From Pseudocercospora fijiensis CIRAD86 (Eukaryota > Ascomycota > Dothideomycetes > Mycosphaerellales > Mycosphaerellaceae): DNA of 64,000 nucleotides. The position numbers and the translations under genes are program-made. The stretch is taken from assembly GCF_000340215.1 (NCBI RefSeq), contig NW_006921545.1, positions 2,071 through 66,070 on the forward strand, read 5' to 3'. Numbering within the stretch: position 1 is the stretch's first letter; each line of letters starts with the position of its first letter. This document shows positions 12,096-24,253 of the stretch, in pieces. Under the pieces are notes generated by a model. That model was given only the letters and a program-made list of their open reading frames with translations. It was not told the origin of the DNA and ran no database searches.

Positions 12096-15000
12096 ATAGT
12101 ACCTCTCGATCGGCTTAGTCTAGAGCGCTTACCTCTTCTTCGCAACTACGAAGTTAGCGCGTAGGCATTAAGAGAATTAGTATATAGGGAGGCGGGGATT
12201 AACGAAGCGGCAGATAGTATATAGTTATTAGATAACGGCGAGGTTGCGGTCGAACTATATTATACTACTAGCTTCGTTTTACTAGATACGCTAGAAATAG
12301 GCGGTCTACCGACGGATCGCCTAAGCCTACGGCGTTTCGGGCTAGATTAGAGGCGGTACTAGTCGGTATATCTATCGTTAGTAGAGCTCGTTACTATCGT
12401 CTAAGTTAGATATATACGTTAAGCGGAATTAGGGACTATCGAGGTAATTAGATATAATTAGACGTAAACATTTACTTACGCGAGTATATTGCTATATAGC
12501 TTGCCTCTCGCGCTGCTATATATAGCTAACGTTATCTACGTAAGGGTATTAATCGAAGCTAAGCTTACTCTAGTCGACCGTTACTAGTATAGTTAGTTCG
12601 GTTAGTAGTAGGAGGTAAGATAGTACTAGCTTTCTATCTCGCCTAGCGCGACCGGACTATTATACGAATAATATTAGTAAGGGTAGGAGGCCGACGTAGA
12701 TAATAACCCGGATACGTAGTACGTCGAATCCTTCGCCGAGCGTAGAAATAGCGATAAGAAATAGATTGTCGGTACTATTAAGCTAGGCGTCGAGCAGCTA
12801 TTCTTTCTCGCTAGCAGTTCTACTAGCGGCGGTAAAGCACGGGTAATTAATTTCCTTCGCTAGCTACTCGGCGTAGTCGAGACTATATACGAATACTAGG
12901 ACGCGATCGCCGGGTACGAATATACTCGCCCTAGGTTGCTTTCTAATAAGTCGTACGGCTATAAGTAGTAACTATACCTACTAGTATAAGGAAACACGAT
13001 ATATAATATTAGCGCGATTAGTACTCTACCGTACTATTATAGACTAGGCGATAACGTTACGCTATAGGAATTTAGGTTCTATTAATAGTAGTAGAGTAGC
13101 GGTTAGATAGACGACCTAGATACTAATCGACCCGAGATAGCTAAATTAGCGAAAGATAGAGCGGTACGGTAACGCGGTTATAGTTAAATAGTACTCGTCG
13201 ATAAAGATACGATCGAGCTAGTTCTAGACCCCGAGACGCCGTATATATATAATAAATTAGATAGAGCAGGCGGCCTTAGCGCTAACTAGGATAAGGGAAG
13301 CGGGACGCTCTATTCCTAGTTACTATACTACGTAGGACACTTTAGCGGCTTTAAGTCGGATAAGTATATTAACTCGTAGAGTAACTAAAGGAAGGATAAG
13401 TACGGTAGTCCGCATACCTTTTATATAGTAAGGAACTATAAAGAGGAGACTCTTGCCGGCGCTAGTACCGAGGACGACGAGTAGTCGGGCCTCGAGGGAG
13501 AGGATCTATTATATAGCGGTCGCTTAACCCTCGCTCTTCTACTATAGCCGTAGGTTTTATATAATTTCGCGCGTATACTATAGGGCTTTATCGAGGGTAA
13601 AGATAGGGGCGAGACTACTATTCTCGAGTGCTAAGAGGTTGCTAATAGAGCTACCTAGCGACGGCTAGGTCCCCTAGTAGCGAGCAATAGTAGTAGGAAG
13701 CTAGAGGAAGTTCGACTAGATACGAGATACGCGGTACCCGCCTTAGATTAAGCTATCCTATAAGTTAGACGACGCGGCGAATAGATTAGCGTTAGTATAT
13801 AAAATGTTAGCGGTATAGAGACTATAGTTGCACTACCTAGCTATAGCTACCTCTATATCGTCGACCTCGTCGTCTTCGTCGTCTACGTCCGATTAATCGA
13901 AGCCTACGAACTTGCTAAAGAATTTCTTAACGATAGCGACGGAGAAGTAACGCTACTCGCTAATACCGAAGGCGGGTAGGCTAGCGGCTACGGTCTATCG
14001 ACGAAGGTATCGGATTATAGTATTATCCGACTAGACGAGGTTGTCCTTAGACTAGAGGAAAGGACTAAGCACCTACCCGGGGTTAGATTAATACTAGTAG
14101 AGCTCGCGAAATAGTTAAATATATATAAGGTAATCGACAAGTAGGCGGCCGAGCTTAAATAGGAAGCGGACGTTTTATTTATTATTTAGCTTCTAGCGGA
14201 GCTTAGTATAGGTTAGGTAAATTATAACGTATCTATCTCGGATAGTAATAGAGCGGACCGACTAAGTGTTACGCTATATCGCCGAGAAGAATTCGGGTTC
14301 GCGGGCGGGCTAACCGCTACTAATAAATATAAGGACGCTAAGTAGCTAAAGAAACTCTTAGACGTAATGCTTATACGCGCCGACTACCGAGCTAAGGCGG
14401 AGTGTATCTAAACCGGCCTCTAAGTATAAATACAATAGAGCCGGATTACTAGCGATAGCGTTAATAACGAACGTCCGAGCTAGGTTAACGATAGTAGTAT
14501 TACGCTTATCCTAGAGGAAGCTAAAGTAGACGGTAGTTTCTTTAGGGCGGTTATAAAGGTCGGTAAGGGGGATAGAGTTATACGGGAGTCCGAAAAGGAG
14601 GTCGCGCCGTAGGATCTTATACGCCTATTAATAGTAATACTCGAGTAGGGTAGTTAGGTCTATAACTCGTAGTACGACGTCCCTAAATTAAACGGATTTA
14701 CTATCGGCGGCCTAGATAGCCTAATTAGTCGATATATAGTTACTAGTAAAGGCGAAGAGGGCACTACGCTAGCGGACAATTTCTTAGATAGTAGTCTCTC
14801 GCGTAAAGAGTAACTCTATCTTATACTTAATAGCCTCTAAAACTTCGTCGTCGCGGTCGAAGCCCTAGTTATAACGCCGGGAGTAGTTAAATACGAGGAG
14901 TTACCCTATCTAAACAATAGCGGAGAGATAGTAATTAAAGTCGTTCGGCTCCCGCTATACGCCTAAATACGGTTATACCGTATAAAGGGCGAGATAGCTA

Positions 15001-16454
15001 AGAAGTAGGGAGTAGAACTAACGACTACTAATTAGGTACTAGAATAGGGAGAGTAATAACTAGGAAATAAGAGGATATAGTTCTAGTTCTTCCGTCTCGG
15101 TAATACCGCTTCGGACGTAGTCGCTAAGTTTATTCTAAAGTTCGTACTATTCGTCGGTCGGTATTACTTAGGCGGGGCTATAGTCGACTTTTTCGTCGAC
15201 TTTATCGCTTACTTAACTAGCGACTTCGGCGTCGACGTTGTCGTTAAGTTTATCGGTAGGCGATATTATAGAAGGGAAAAATAGAACTTTAAGGGAGATA
15301 TAACGAATAAAATATACTAGCGCGTATAGTATAGCGTCGGCGTATTTAAGTTCGCTCGAGCGGATCTTATAGCGCCGAAAGCGAAAATATTTATAATAGT
15401 CGGACTTCTATATTATATTATAAAAGTTAGCGAAGGCTTGCTTACGGGAATTAGTAAGGTTAAAATAGGGGCTACTTTCGCTATAATACCTTATCGTATA
15501 AGAGAACGCTTAGCGAGCGATAGCGATAACTTCTACAGTATAGGGCTTATTATCTTCTTTAAGGAGGCAGATAGCGGCCTATATTTCGTCTTTATAGAGT
15601 AAGACGACGTAAAGGTCGATAAAGAGTTACTAAATCTAGGGGGGGAGGGTAGATACGTAGGCTAAGCTATTATAAACGATATTTCGATCCTCGTCTAGTT
15701 TCTCCTAGATATTAGCCTAGGCTTTAATTAGGGCAGACGCAAACTAGTCGTTATACGATAAGGAGGGAATAGGTACTATACGAGCGCGACGACAGACCTA
15801 GAATAGGCGATTCTATCCGGGTTCGTATCTAGCTTTAGGATAGAAGAATTGCTATACGTAGATATTACTCTCCTATAGGCGATTAGGTATCTCTTATAGG
15901 CGGGCTTTTCTACTACCGCCCCGAGTCTAGGTATTAGTCTACTTATATCGCGTTTTATAATACTCTTATACCGAGGTACGTAAGTAAAAGACAGCCGTAT
16001 ATTGTTCGCCCTATTCGTCGACGGTAGTATATCGGAAACAATCGAAGTAGAGCGAGAACTCCGGGGCTTAATTATCGGTTAGCTAGGGCTAAATTACCTA
16101 GTCGGGTATTATAGCAATATCGGGGAACGGCTTAAATTCTTCGATAAGAAGGCGACGGATAGCAATAGGAATAGTATATCGGTATTAGCGGCTAAGGTAA
16201 GCGTAAAAATAGTAAGGGGGCACGGCGTATCGGTAAGTTACGCACTTAATAATACGATATTAAGGAAGATAATAGAAGTAATCCTCGAAACGGTGTCTTT
16301 CCGGCATATAAGTCCCTAGGTATTAGGAGTAGTTCTTATAACCCTAATAATCTCGATCGTAATAATATATCAATCGCGAGAGCGCGTTAACGGACGTATA
16401 TCTATCGCCTCCTTTATAGACTAAAGTAGTTAAGGCGCGGATTGTCTAACCTAA
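12096..16454 (+). pseudogene. A1 ORF3 relic, giant 1,452-codon unknown protein
   Basis: A single plus-strand frame runs 4,359 bases from ATA (probably a mutated ATG) at 12,096 to TAA at 16,452-16,454. I checked the phase at 12,801, 14,100, 15,120, 15,384 and 16,383 and it holds. The A2 copy (44,658-49,016) has exactly the same length, so no net indel occurred in either copy. The protein is not recognised. A hydrophobic segment (VLGVVLITLMISIVMIY) near residue 1,420, followed by 'RERVNGR', suggests a membrane anchor close to the C-terminus. A hydrophobic stretch around residues 1,000-1,110 (with 'IIVGLLYYIIKV') may also be membrane-associated. No intron is needed to read it. Confidence 0.6.
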
Positions 16455-16701
16455 ACCTTAATAGCATCTCTATATAGGCCGTATCTACTATAAATAGTAT
16501 ATAGGAAAATAATAAGGCGAAGGTCGTATAGAATATAACTTAGTATAGCGTAGGTATAAACTAGTTAGAAATCCGGGTAGGCGGTTAGAATAGATAGTAT
16601 ACAGCTACGAGCTAATCCGCCTCGGGATAGTAGGGAGCTATATACGCATAGGTTACGGGCTTCTAAGCGAGGCGGTCGTAAGATTAAGTAAAAGGTATAA
16701 G

Positions 16702-16765
16702 ATATAGACTACTTTACTAGCTAGAAAACGGGTAGATCTTTCGCTATATAGCAAACTAGTTAGCA
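16702..16765. repeat. Palindrome family P1 in A1
   Basis: Arms ACTACTTTACTAGCTAG and CTATATAGCAAACTAGTTAG, downstream of ORF3. The A2 counterpart is at about 49,267-49,330. Confidence 0.65.
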
Positions 16766-16859
16766 TTTATATATATTAGGTATAGGGACGGTACGTAGTA
16801 GGAACGGAGTAATTAAAGTTTATATATATAGTAGCCGGCCTAACGTAGCGAGACGCTCT

Positions 16860-17520
16860 CTAATATTCGGTAGCAAAGTATAGGTAAAGTCTATCTACTA
16901 TTTACGGTAGTGCGTATAGTAGGCTTCTATCCCTTCTCTACGGCTAAGCCGGCGATATTGTAAACGGAGCTCTAATCTATCGTATATATTAAGAAAATTA
17001 GAAGCCGTATCTCCGTCTACGTTAAGAGAATTGTCCTAGGTACCTTTCCCTCCTTCGTCGTCTAATACCGGCATATCGGGTTCTACGCTATCGTCTTCTA
17101 GCTATAAATCTAGTACTAGTGTGTTACTACCCGCTTTAACCCTAGGTTTCCTTAGATGTTTTTTGCGTAAGGCGCGTAATAGGTGTTTTTTCGGCACTAG
17201 TAAATTGCGCCCCGTCTTAAAGCCTTAGAGAACGATATAGTCTTTAGGAATGTTAGGTAGGTAGGCCTATATCGTACGTTCCTTGCTAGGTTTCGGTTTG
17301 TAAGCGTCTCTTATAGCGGTAATGTTACTACTAGTAATAAAATCGTAAAGAGCGCTCTTCCTCTTATTAACGCGACTGTTCTAGGCTTCCGCGAGCCTCT
17401 TCCGTTTACCTTATGTCTAGAAGCGATAGGCTTCTTCGAGACTAAGTCCAATCCGAGTAGTAGCTATAATGTCGGCGAGAATACGTTTAGGTGCTAAAAG
17501 TGGAGCGCTAAACGGAAGCC
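16860..17520 (-). pseudogene. A1 ORF4 relic, basic unknown protein
   Basis: The minus strand from about 17,520 down to about 16,900 reads with few stops. It gives a basic stretch (LAPKRILADI, then EEAYRFQT, then AYKPKPSKERT) and then an acidic, Ser/Asp-rich tail ending in 'RRLSRREG'. A basic body with an acidic C-terminal tail would suit a nuclear or transposase-like protein, but I recognise no family. The ends are approximate; upstream sequence changes frame, which could be an intron. Confidence 0.4.
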
Positions 17521-18166
17521 GGACAAGCTCCGAGGCTTAAGTAAACCAATCTTCGCCCTAGGCGGCTTCGATAATACAGTTGCTTACTCGGCGGGAGGCG
17601 TCTATAGATATTCCGAGGACGACGGCGTAATAGATTAGGCCGTACTAGTCGAGGCTTCGAACGAAGGCTTAGGATATACGGAGTAAAGGATTAGCACTAG
17701 TCTCCTAGATCTTATACTATAGAGCGTACCGCTAGAGCATAGTCGCCCTAACCGAGTTACTCTCGATAGAATTACCGATCTGTTCGAATATACGCCTAAG
17801 TGTATCTACCTTCGTAGTTCTAGGTTCGTTAGGTCCGCGTAGGACTTTAAGAGCTGTTACGTTCTCGTCGGTTAGTTTCTATACTACGAGGAAATCTTTA
17901 TACTATACGGGGGTAATAAGATTAAGTCGGGTCGAGACATCTCTATTAGACGCGCGTTATACTTATAAAGAAGAAACCTATACTTGTATACAATAAAGGG
18001 GCTAGTAATCTACTATAACAGTAAGGTAATAGTATAAAGTAACAAGCTGCTAATAAAAAGAATAGATTGTCTAGTAGCTATATTTACGCTAGGATAGATT
18101 AGCGAGACTTAGGACGCGAAGGTAGATTATCTAAACTTTACGTAGGAGCGACGTAAAGGGAGTCGT
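17521..18166. other. Unassigned region up to the assembly gap
   Basis: Both strands give plausible but conflicting coding readings. The stretch 17,930-18,166 reads on plus as a Leu/Tyr-rich segment, and the minus strand may continue ORF4. Not resolved. Confidence 0.4.
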
Positions 18167-18447
18167 NNNNNNNNNNNNNNNNNNNNNNNNNNNNNNNNNN
18201 NNNNNNNNNNNNNNNNNNNNNNNNNNNNNNNNNNNNNNNNNNNNNNNNNNNNNNNNNNNNNNNNNNNNNNNNNNNNNNNNNNNNNNNNNNNNNNNNNNNN
18301 NNNNNNNNNNNNNNNNNNNNNNNNNNNNNNNNNNNNNNNNNNNNNNNNNNNNNNNNNNNNNNNNNNNNNNNNNNNNNNNNNNNNNNNNNNNNNNNNNNNN
18401 NNNNNNNNNNNNNNNNNNNNNNNNNNNNNNNNNNNNNNNNNNNNNNN
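18167..18447. other. Assembly gap (281 N)
   Basis: A run of N. The collinear position in A2 (50,729-50,849) holds only 121 bases, so either the gap size is an estimate or A1 carries extra sequence there. Confidence 0.99.
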
Positions 18448-18555
18448 TTCTAATATCCCTATTTAGTGTTTAGAGGACGCACGGCCGCGCCTACGCTATA
18501 TACTCGAACATTGTAACACTAGAATGTTTAGCTCTAGGATCTAGTCGGAGCCGGA

Positions 18556-18745
18556 TCCGAGATATACCCGAGAGCGGGCCGAATACCGAGGTAAGCCCTA
18601 CTTTCCGATACCTAAGAGCGAGCCGCTTCCCGAAATCCGGGGGCGAGCCGCTTCTCGAAATCCGGGGGCGAGCTATATCCCGAGAGCGAGCCGTATCCTA
18701 AGAGCGAGCCGTATCCTAAAGGCGAAAGCGAGCCGTATCCCGAAT
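18556..18745. repeat. Minisatellite of ~19-base GAGCGAGCCGTATCC units
   Basis: About nine degenerate units around 'GAGCGAGCCGTATCCYRA', some with an inserted 'AATCCGGGG'. It lies directly after the end of block A1 and is absent from the A2-C3 junction. Confidence 0.75.
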
Positions 18746-19341
18746 ATAATATCTTATTAACGAAGGTATAAGGGTTAGTAGCTAAGTAGTAAGAATGTAT
18801 ACGAAACTTTAAACTAAACTAAAGGGAGCACTAAATTAATATAGCTACTATCTATATAAGACGAACTACGAAGAAAGGAAGAAGGGTACCTTAAAAGGAG
18901 AGCCCCTTCCTTAGTATTCCGCCCTACGGCCGTCTAGCGCGTCCGACGCGTAAGCGTAAGTACGTATATCCTACTTACTAGCTTCTTAGTAAACCTCTGC
19001 CTTTAGGTCCTTCCTTACGCGCTAAGCGCGCGCGCGTATCCCGCTTGTCCGCTATCTCGTAGCGCCTTTGTCTCCTAGCCGACTTACGCGGCGCGCGTAT
19101 ACGAACTCGTTTAATCGCTCTTAAGTAAATATGTTTCTCTTAGCTCTTCCCTACCTTCCGGTTCCTTCCTACTACTCGGATCTGTCCTATAACTCTATAT
19201 ATCTCGCTTACTATCGTCTGTATATACGTACGTATAGTTTAGTATAGTCCCGTCGTTTGTATATTAATATATAACGTATTGTTCTACTATATACGGCCTC
19301 TACGGGAGTCCTTAAGATATTACGTTATACGGCTAAATAGG
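18746..19341. other. Unique spacer, no gene seen
   Basis: Single-copy in the window, C+T-rich on plus in its second half, with an alternating 'GCGCGCGCG' stretch near 19,030. No gene recognised. Confidence 0.5.
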
Positions 19342-19490
19342 CGGCTAACTAGGCGACCTAGGCGTCCTAGGTATCCTAGGCGTACTAGGCGTACTAGGCA
19401 TACTAGGCGTCCTAGGCGTACTAGGCGTCTTAGGCGTACTAGGCGTTCTAGGCGTCCTAGGCGTACTAGGCGACCTAGGCGACCTACTAC
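19342..19490. repeat. 9-base minisatellite CGTACTAGG
   Basis: About sixteen units of CGTACTAGG/CGTCCTAGG/CGACCTAGG. Because the unit is 3n long it stays open and reads as an Arg-Arg-Thr/Pro repeat, but the composition is explained by the repeat and I do not call a gene. Confidence 0.9.
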
Positions 19491-19574
19491 TAAGGCAACT
19501 TAAATCCGATATTACTTTATAGTATAGCGGCTAGCTTATAGGACTTGTCGGTACTTTCTAGATAGCTACTATAA

Positions 19575-20045
19575 TAGAAGGGGGCGATAGCGAGCTATAT
19601 CTTAAACGTAATATATCGAAGGCGTAGCTCTATCTTAAATACGATATCTAAAATACGATATTTAAAATACGATATCTCGAACCGCGATAGCGAGCTGTAT
19701 TTTAAACGCGATATCTCGAAGGCGATAGCGAGCGATATCTAGAACGCGATATCTAAAATACGATATCTTAAACGCGATAGCGAGCGATATCTCGAACGCG
19801 ATATCTCGAACGCGATAGCGAGCGATATCTCGAATACGATATCTCGGATACGATATCTTAAATACGACGCCTCGTAAGCGAGAGCGGAAATCTCGAACGC
19901 GACGTCTCGTAGGCGATAGCGGATATCTTAAACGCGATATCTCGAAGGCGATAGCGAGCTATATCTTAAACGCGATATCTCGCCGTATCTCGAACGCGAC
20001 GTCTCGTAGGCGACGGCGAGCTATATCTCGAACGCGAGCTATATA
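19575..20045. repeat. Minisatellite with GATATC core
   Basis: More than 25 degenerate 14-19-base units built from 'GCGATATCTCGAAC' and 'GGCGATAGCGAGCTATATC'. 'GCGAGC' links it to the 18,556-18,745 array, so the two are probably one family. Confidence 0.8.
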
Positions 20046-21348
20046 CTAAACGTATTCGCGTATAGCTATAGACAATTTTCAACTAACTAGCTATTATATA
20101 TATATATTAGATACTTTAATACTATATTAGTAGAGGGAGAAACTTTTAGTATATACCTAAACTTTCGCCGATATAGACAATATATATATTTTTTAAGATA
20201 GATACTTTAATACTACGTTAGTATAGGAAGAGACTTTAAGTACATACCTAAACTTTTGTTACTATAGACGCATTTCCGCCCTAAGCTACTAACTAGCAGA
20301 TATATATATATATAATATAGGAGAGGAGAGATATCTACTACTACGAACTAGCTTTAACTATATTACCGACAATTATATTACCGAATGCTCTACTACTTAT
20401 TAAATAGGTTCTTACCTTACTTCTAGTAACTACCGCCCGATAGATCCCGTAAGTAATCGTACGCCCGAACTCGCTTCTATATACTTAACCGATCGAATCT
20501 AGCTACGAACGTTATCTTACTAGCCGCCCGGGTACTATTAGGTACGGGTAGCGAACTAGGTAGGTTTATAATAATAAACTTATTACGTAGACCTCTAGTG
20601 TTTGAGATAGTAGTAGCGATCTCCTAAGCGGTCGGCTCTAGGGGTCCGGATAAGGGAGTAGGTAGAGGAGTAGGTAGTATATCTAAGCGATTAGTAAGTT
20701 CGCTATTACTTAAAGACGGCGAAGGATTACGTAGTAGATTATCGTTAATACTTAGAGACGGCGAAGGATTACGTAGTAGATTATCGTTAACTATAGCTAG
20801 CCGCGGGCTCGGAGGTAGAGGAAGTAGTAGATCGCCGTTTACCGTACCTAGGGGTAGGGAAGGTAGAGGTAGCGATAGAGATAGTAGAGGACTATCTAGC
20901 GGCGGTAGTAATATATAAGCTTTCTTCTACGCTACGGCTACCTTCTCCGCCTAGCGTACCTTAAATACTATTAGTTAATCCTCGTAGTCCTCCTACTCTC
21001 TAATAAGGCTCTAAAGCTCGCGTAGACTCTTTCGAACCTTAGCGCGGGCTAGGTCGGTCGGCTTTATAGCGTTTAGTTTCTAGTTTACCGCGGCAACTAA
21101 TTCGTTCTACTTACTATTAATAATACTATTCTTAACCTCCTCGCCGAGGGATAATAGGTTAGGCTTCTAGGGCGGCTACTCTTCGTTATCTTCTATAAGA
21201 GGGATAGTCTATATTAGAGAGAACGGAGATCTCTCTTATCGAAGCTATAGAGGGACTACTATACTATCCTACTCTACTATATAGGTAAGGCCGTTAAGGA
21301 TATAGTCGGATAGCGAGTCGACCTAGCGGTAGAACTAGGATACGATAT

Positions 21349-21457
21349 CTATAATTATTATTAGTATTAACTTAGAAACATTTAGAAGAAACTTTAGGTA
21401 TATACCTAAAGAGTATAATAATAGGTATACGCCTAAAGTTTTAATAGTAGAATATAC
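21349..21457 (-). other. SNF2 intron 4 with P2 palindrome
   Basis: 109 bases with donor GTATATT, branch-like ATACTAA and acceptor AATTATAG. It contains the inverted pair ACTTTAGGCGTATACCT / AGGTATATACCTAAAGT. Its removal restores the codon phase between exons 4 and 5. Confidence 0.75.
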
Positions 21458-22569
21458 CGGTTCTACTTAAGTACGCTAGCTTTACGGTATCTGTACGCGT
21501 AAGCTAGTCGGCGTAATACTATACGAGTCTATTAACCTTATCTTAGTCGATAACTAAGGGCTTAGTCTTACGCTAGAGGTACTAGCGGTCCTCGACGTGC
21601 TTAGCGACTAGCTTAACGTTAAGCTTATCTACTTCGGCGGGGTCTAGGTCCTTGTTAACGAGATTAGGGTAGTTATCTAGGTTACTCTTCTTCTAGACCT
21701 ATCCGATAACCTTATAGGCAACCGCGCTACTATATACTAAACAGTATAGCGTCTCGTTAGGTAATAGGTTCTTCGCTATAGGATCCTTAATATCGTACTA
21801 AGAGACGTTAGTACGAGGGGAGTGTACGCTATATATAGTACGTAGTAGGGCGTCGGCTATAACCGTATAGATACGCGTCTCGATAGACTCTTAAACGAGA
21901 CTAGTTAGCGCCTCCGCGGCGTCGTTCTCGCGCTATTTAGTATTATTATTTTAGAATAGATAGTCTCGTATAATAACCTCTATATCTTCTAGGCTAAGGG
22001 TATAGGTAGAGCGAATCTACTTAAGGAACCGTACTTCGTATTTGTACTATAAGGCCTAATCGATAGTTTCGTTAACATTTAAGGTATAGACTGTTACTAG
22101 ATATTCTTAGCCTATACGGTAAAGTCGACCGCTAGCTTAAAGCTTAATACGGAACGAGACGGCGTCGAGTATAACTATATAGCGAGCTACCTTCTAGTAG
22201 TTAGCAGACTCGGCGCCTATATACGACGATATAATTATAACGCGAACGTTAGGGTCGTTTAGGAAAGTGCGCTCGGCTAAGACGCGGCTACGATTACTAA
22301 TACTAGCGCGGATTATAATATATTCGATCTAGAGTAGGCCGTATATAGCCTCGATAATTAAGAGAGAGATAGGTTCGTAGGCCTAGACTACGAGTTTTAG
22401 TAACTAGATAAGCACGACATTACGGAAGATCTCTAGGAAGGTATAATACTTCGGCGATAGGCGGTAGAGGAAGTTAAAGTAGCTAAATCGATCGGAGGGC
22501 GGTAGCGTCTAGAGGTTACCCTTAAGCGATATATAAATATATATAAAAGGGTCGATAGAGCTATTAGTC

Positions 22570-22669
22570 CTATAATAAAAGGTTAGTAATATCTAAATTA
22601 TAGAAACTTTAGGTATATACCTAAACCGTAGCTAAAAAAGATATATACCTAAAGTTTTAGAAAACTTAT
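22570..22669 (-). other. SNF2 intron 3 with P2 palindromes
   Basis: 100 bases. The donor now reads ATAAGTTTT, the RIP product of TGTAAGTTTT. The branch is TACTAAC and the acceptor TTATTATAG. It carries two P2 foldbacks filling most of the intron. The first bases are nearly identical to intron 2 (GTAAGTTTTC). Confidence 0.8.
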
Positions 22670-24089
22670 AGTAAGTTAATAAGCTTAGCACTCGTATCTA
22701 AGCGGCGTCTTAGTATAACCGAGCTAATAGGGTTATTAGAGATTAGTATAAGCTAACGGCGTAGGCTAGTAGCATAACCGGTCTTATCGTCTTCGTCTAT
22801 AGTATAGAGACGCTTAGTCTCTACCGTATTAGTAAACTACCTATAGGCTATATTATAGATCGTATAGCTAGTATCGTCTATACGAATCTCGATATTATAG
22901 AAGTATATAGGTAGGATGTCGGCGCCGATACGATAGTCGACGCTATTCGCTATAAGTGTTTAGCCCTTAATACGGCGGATTTAGACTAGACCTAGAAGTA
23001 GTAGTATTACAAAGCCGATATTAGCTATACTATCTATCGCCTTATAGATCGCTTTAGGATAGAGCGCGGCTAAGTAGTACCGGTTAAGTAGGAGATTCGG
23101 GTAGCCCGTAAGCCTATATAGGGTATCTAGAATCTTACTCTAGTTACGGTCGTAGAGTGTCTCGAACTTATAAGATAGACGTCTATATTCCTCGACGTCT
23201 AGGCTATTCTTCTTAATACTAGAACCTAAATCTAGGAGGTTCTTAACTTAGCGCTAACTAAAGCGGATAATCGATACTATATTATATATATAGTTACGAA
23301 TAACCGTAGCCGAGATAATAGCTATACTATTCTACGGACGCAACTTATATAGTACGTCGGTCTAGTTTACCTTAGGGTTGCCTACTATATAACCCTCGTC
23401 GGCCGCGATAAAAGAGAACGAGTCTTCTAGGATAAGTAGGACGTTTAATATTATAAGCTCCGCCTACTAGAGGTCGGTAAGCGTAGTACCTCTATCCTCG
23501 TCGTCTAAGATATCGCCCGCTTAGCCGTCGGCGTCCTTATTATCTTCGTTATAAGCTATAGTACGCTTCTTAGAGACCCTAACGGTCTGTCCGACCTCGA
23601 GGATCTGTCTAGGCAGTACTTAGTAGGTAGTAAGCACTAGATTTCGCGATGTTTATTTATTATCGCCGCTCTAGGAGGCTAACTAACTCTTTAGAGCCTT
23701 AAGGTTCGTAGGGATAGGTATAGACTCGGCAAACTAATTATCTCGCTAATTCTTCTTAATACCGAGTAAATAGAACGTATATATATAGATATGCTTAGAA
23801 CGGTTACTATCTAGATCGTAGAAGTATATACCGGCATTAGTAAGCTAAGTCGTAAGACTATTCGGTAGGTAGACGATAATCGGTAGGTAGTACTTAGGGC
23901 GTAGACTAAGAGTCGATATAGCTAAGCGTATAGATGCTTTACGATTAAATGCCTCGTCGCTCGCTTATATCTTCTCGATAATATCTCGCTTCTTAGGCGC
24001 TTAGTTAGGGGGAAACTAGTCGCGATAGGCTTCTAGGTACTTCGTAGTAGCTATATTTATTACGACGCTTATATAGGTACGGACCTTAT

Positions 24090-24253
24090 CTATATATAAG
24101 AAGTTAGCAAAAGTTTCGTTAGTAGGAAGGAACTTTAGGTATATACCTAAAGATTATAACGATCGGAAATAATAAAACTTTAGGTACGTACCTAAATCTC
24201 GTAAGAATAGGTACGTACCTAAAGTTTTATAATAAATCGTAGGGAAAACTTAC
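24090..24253 (-). other. SNF2 intron 2 with P2 palindromes
   Basis: 164 bases with donor GTAAGTTTTC, branch TGCTAAC and acceptor TATATATAG. It contains three P2 units (AGGTACGTACCT twice, AGGTATATACCT once) arranged as nested inverted repeats. It lies directly after motif I. Confidence 0.85.

Larger units (their letters stand above)
7685..18542 (+). repeat. Segmental duplication block A, copy 1
   Basis: Direct, collinear copy of 40,246-50,943. It holds ORF1 (partial in the other copy), ORF2, ORF3, a minus-strand ORF4 and four P1 palindromes. Lines compared by eye differ at roughly 2-6 positions per 60 bases, mostly CG against TA or CA/TG against TA. Contains a 281-base assembly gap where A2 has 121 bases. 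Confidence 0.95.

Noticed and set aside
12801..12850. Possible Walker A motif in ORF3 (SSTSGGKA)
   Set aside because: Even with mutated Gly codons restored, the spacing and the residue after Lys do not fit GxxxxGK[ST], and no later helicase motifs follow.
19279..19503. 74-codon Arg-rich frame
   Set aside because: Produced by the 9-base minisatellite; the repeat has no internal stop in that phase.
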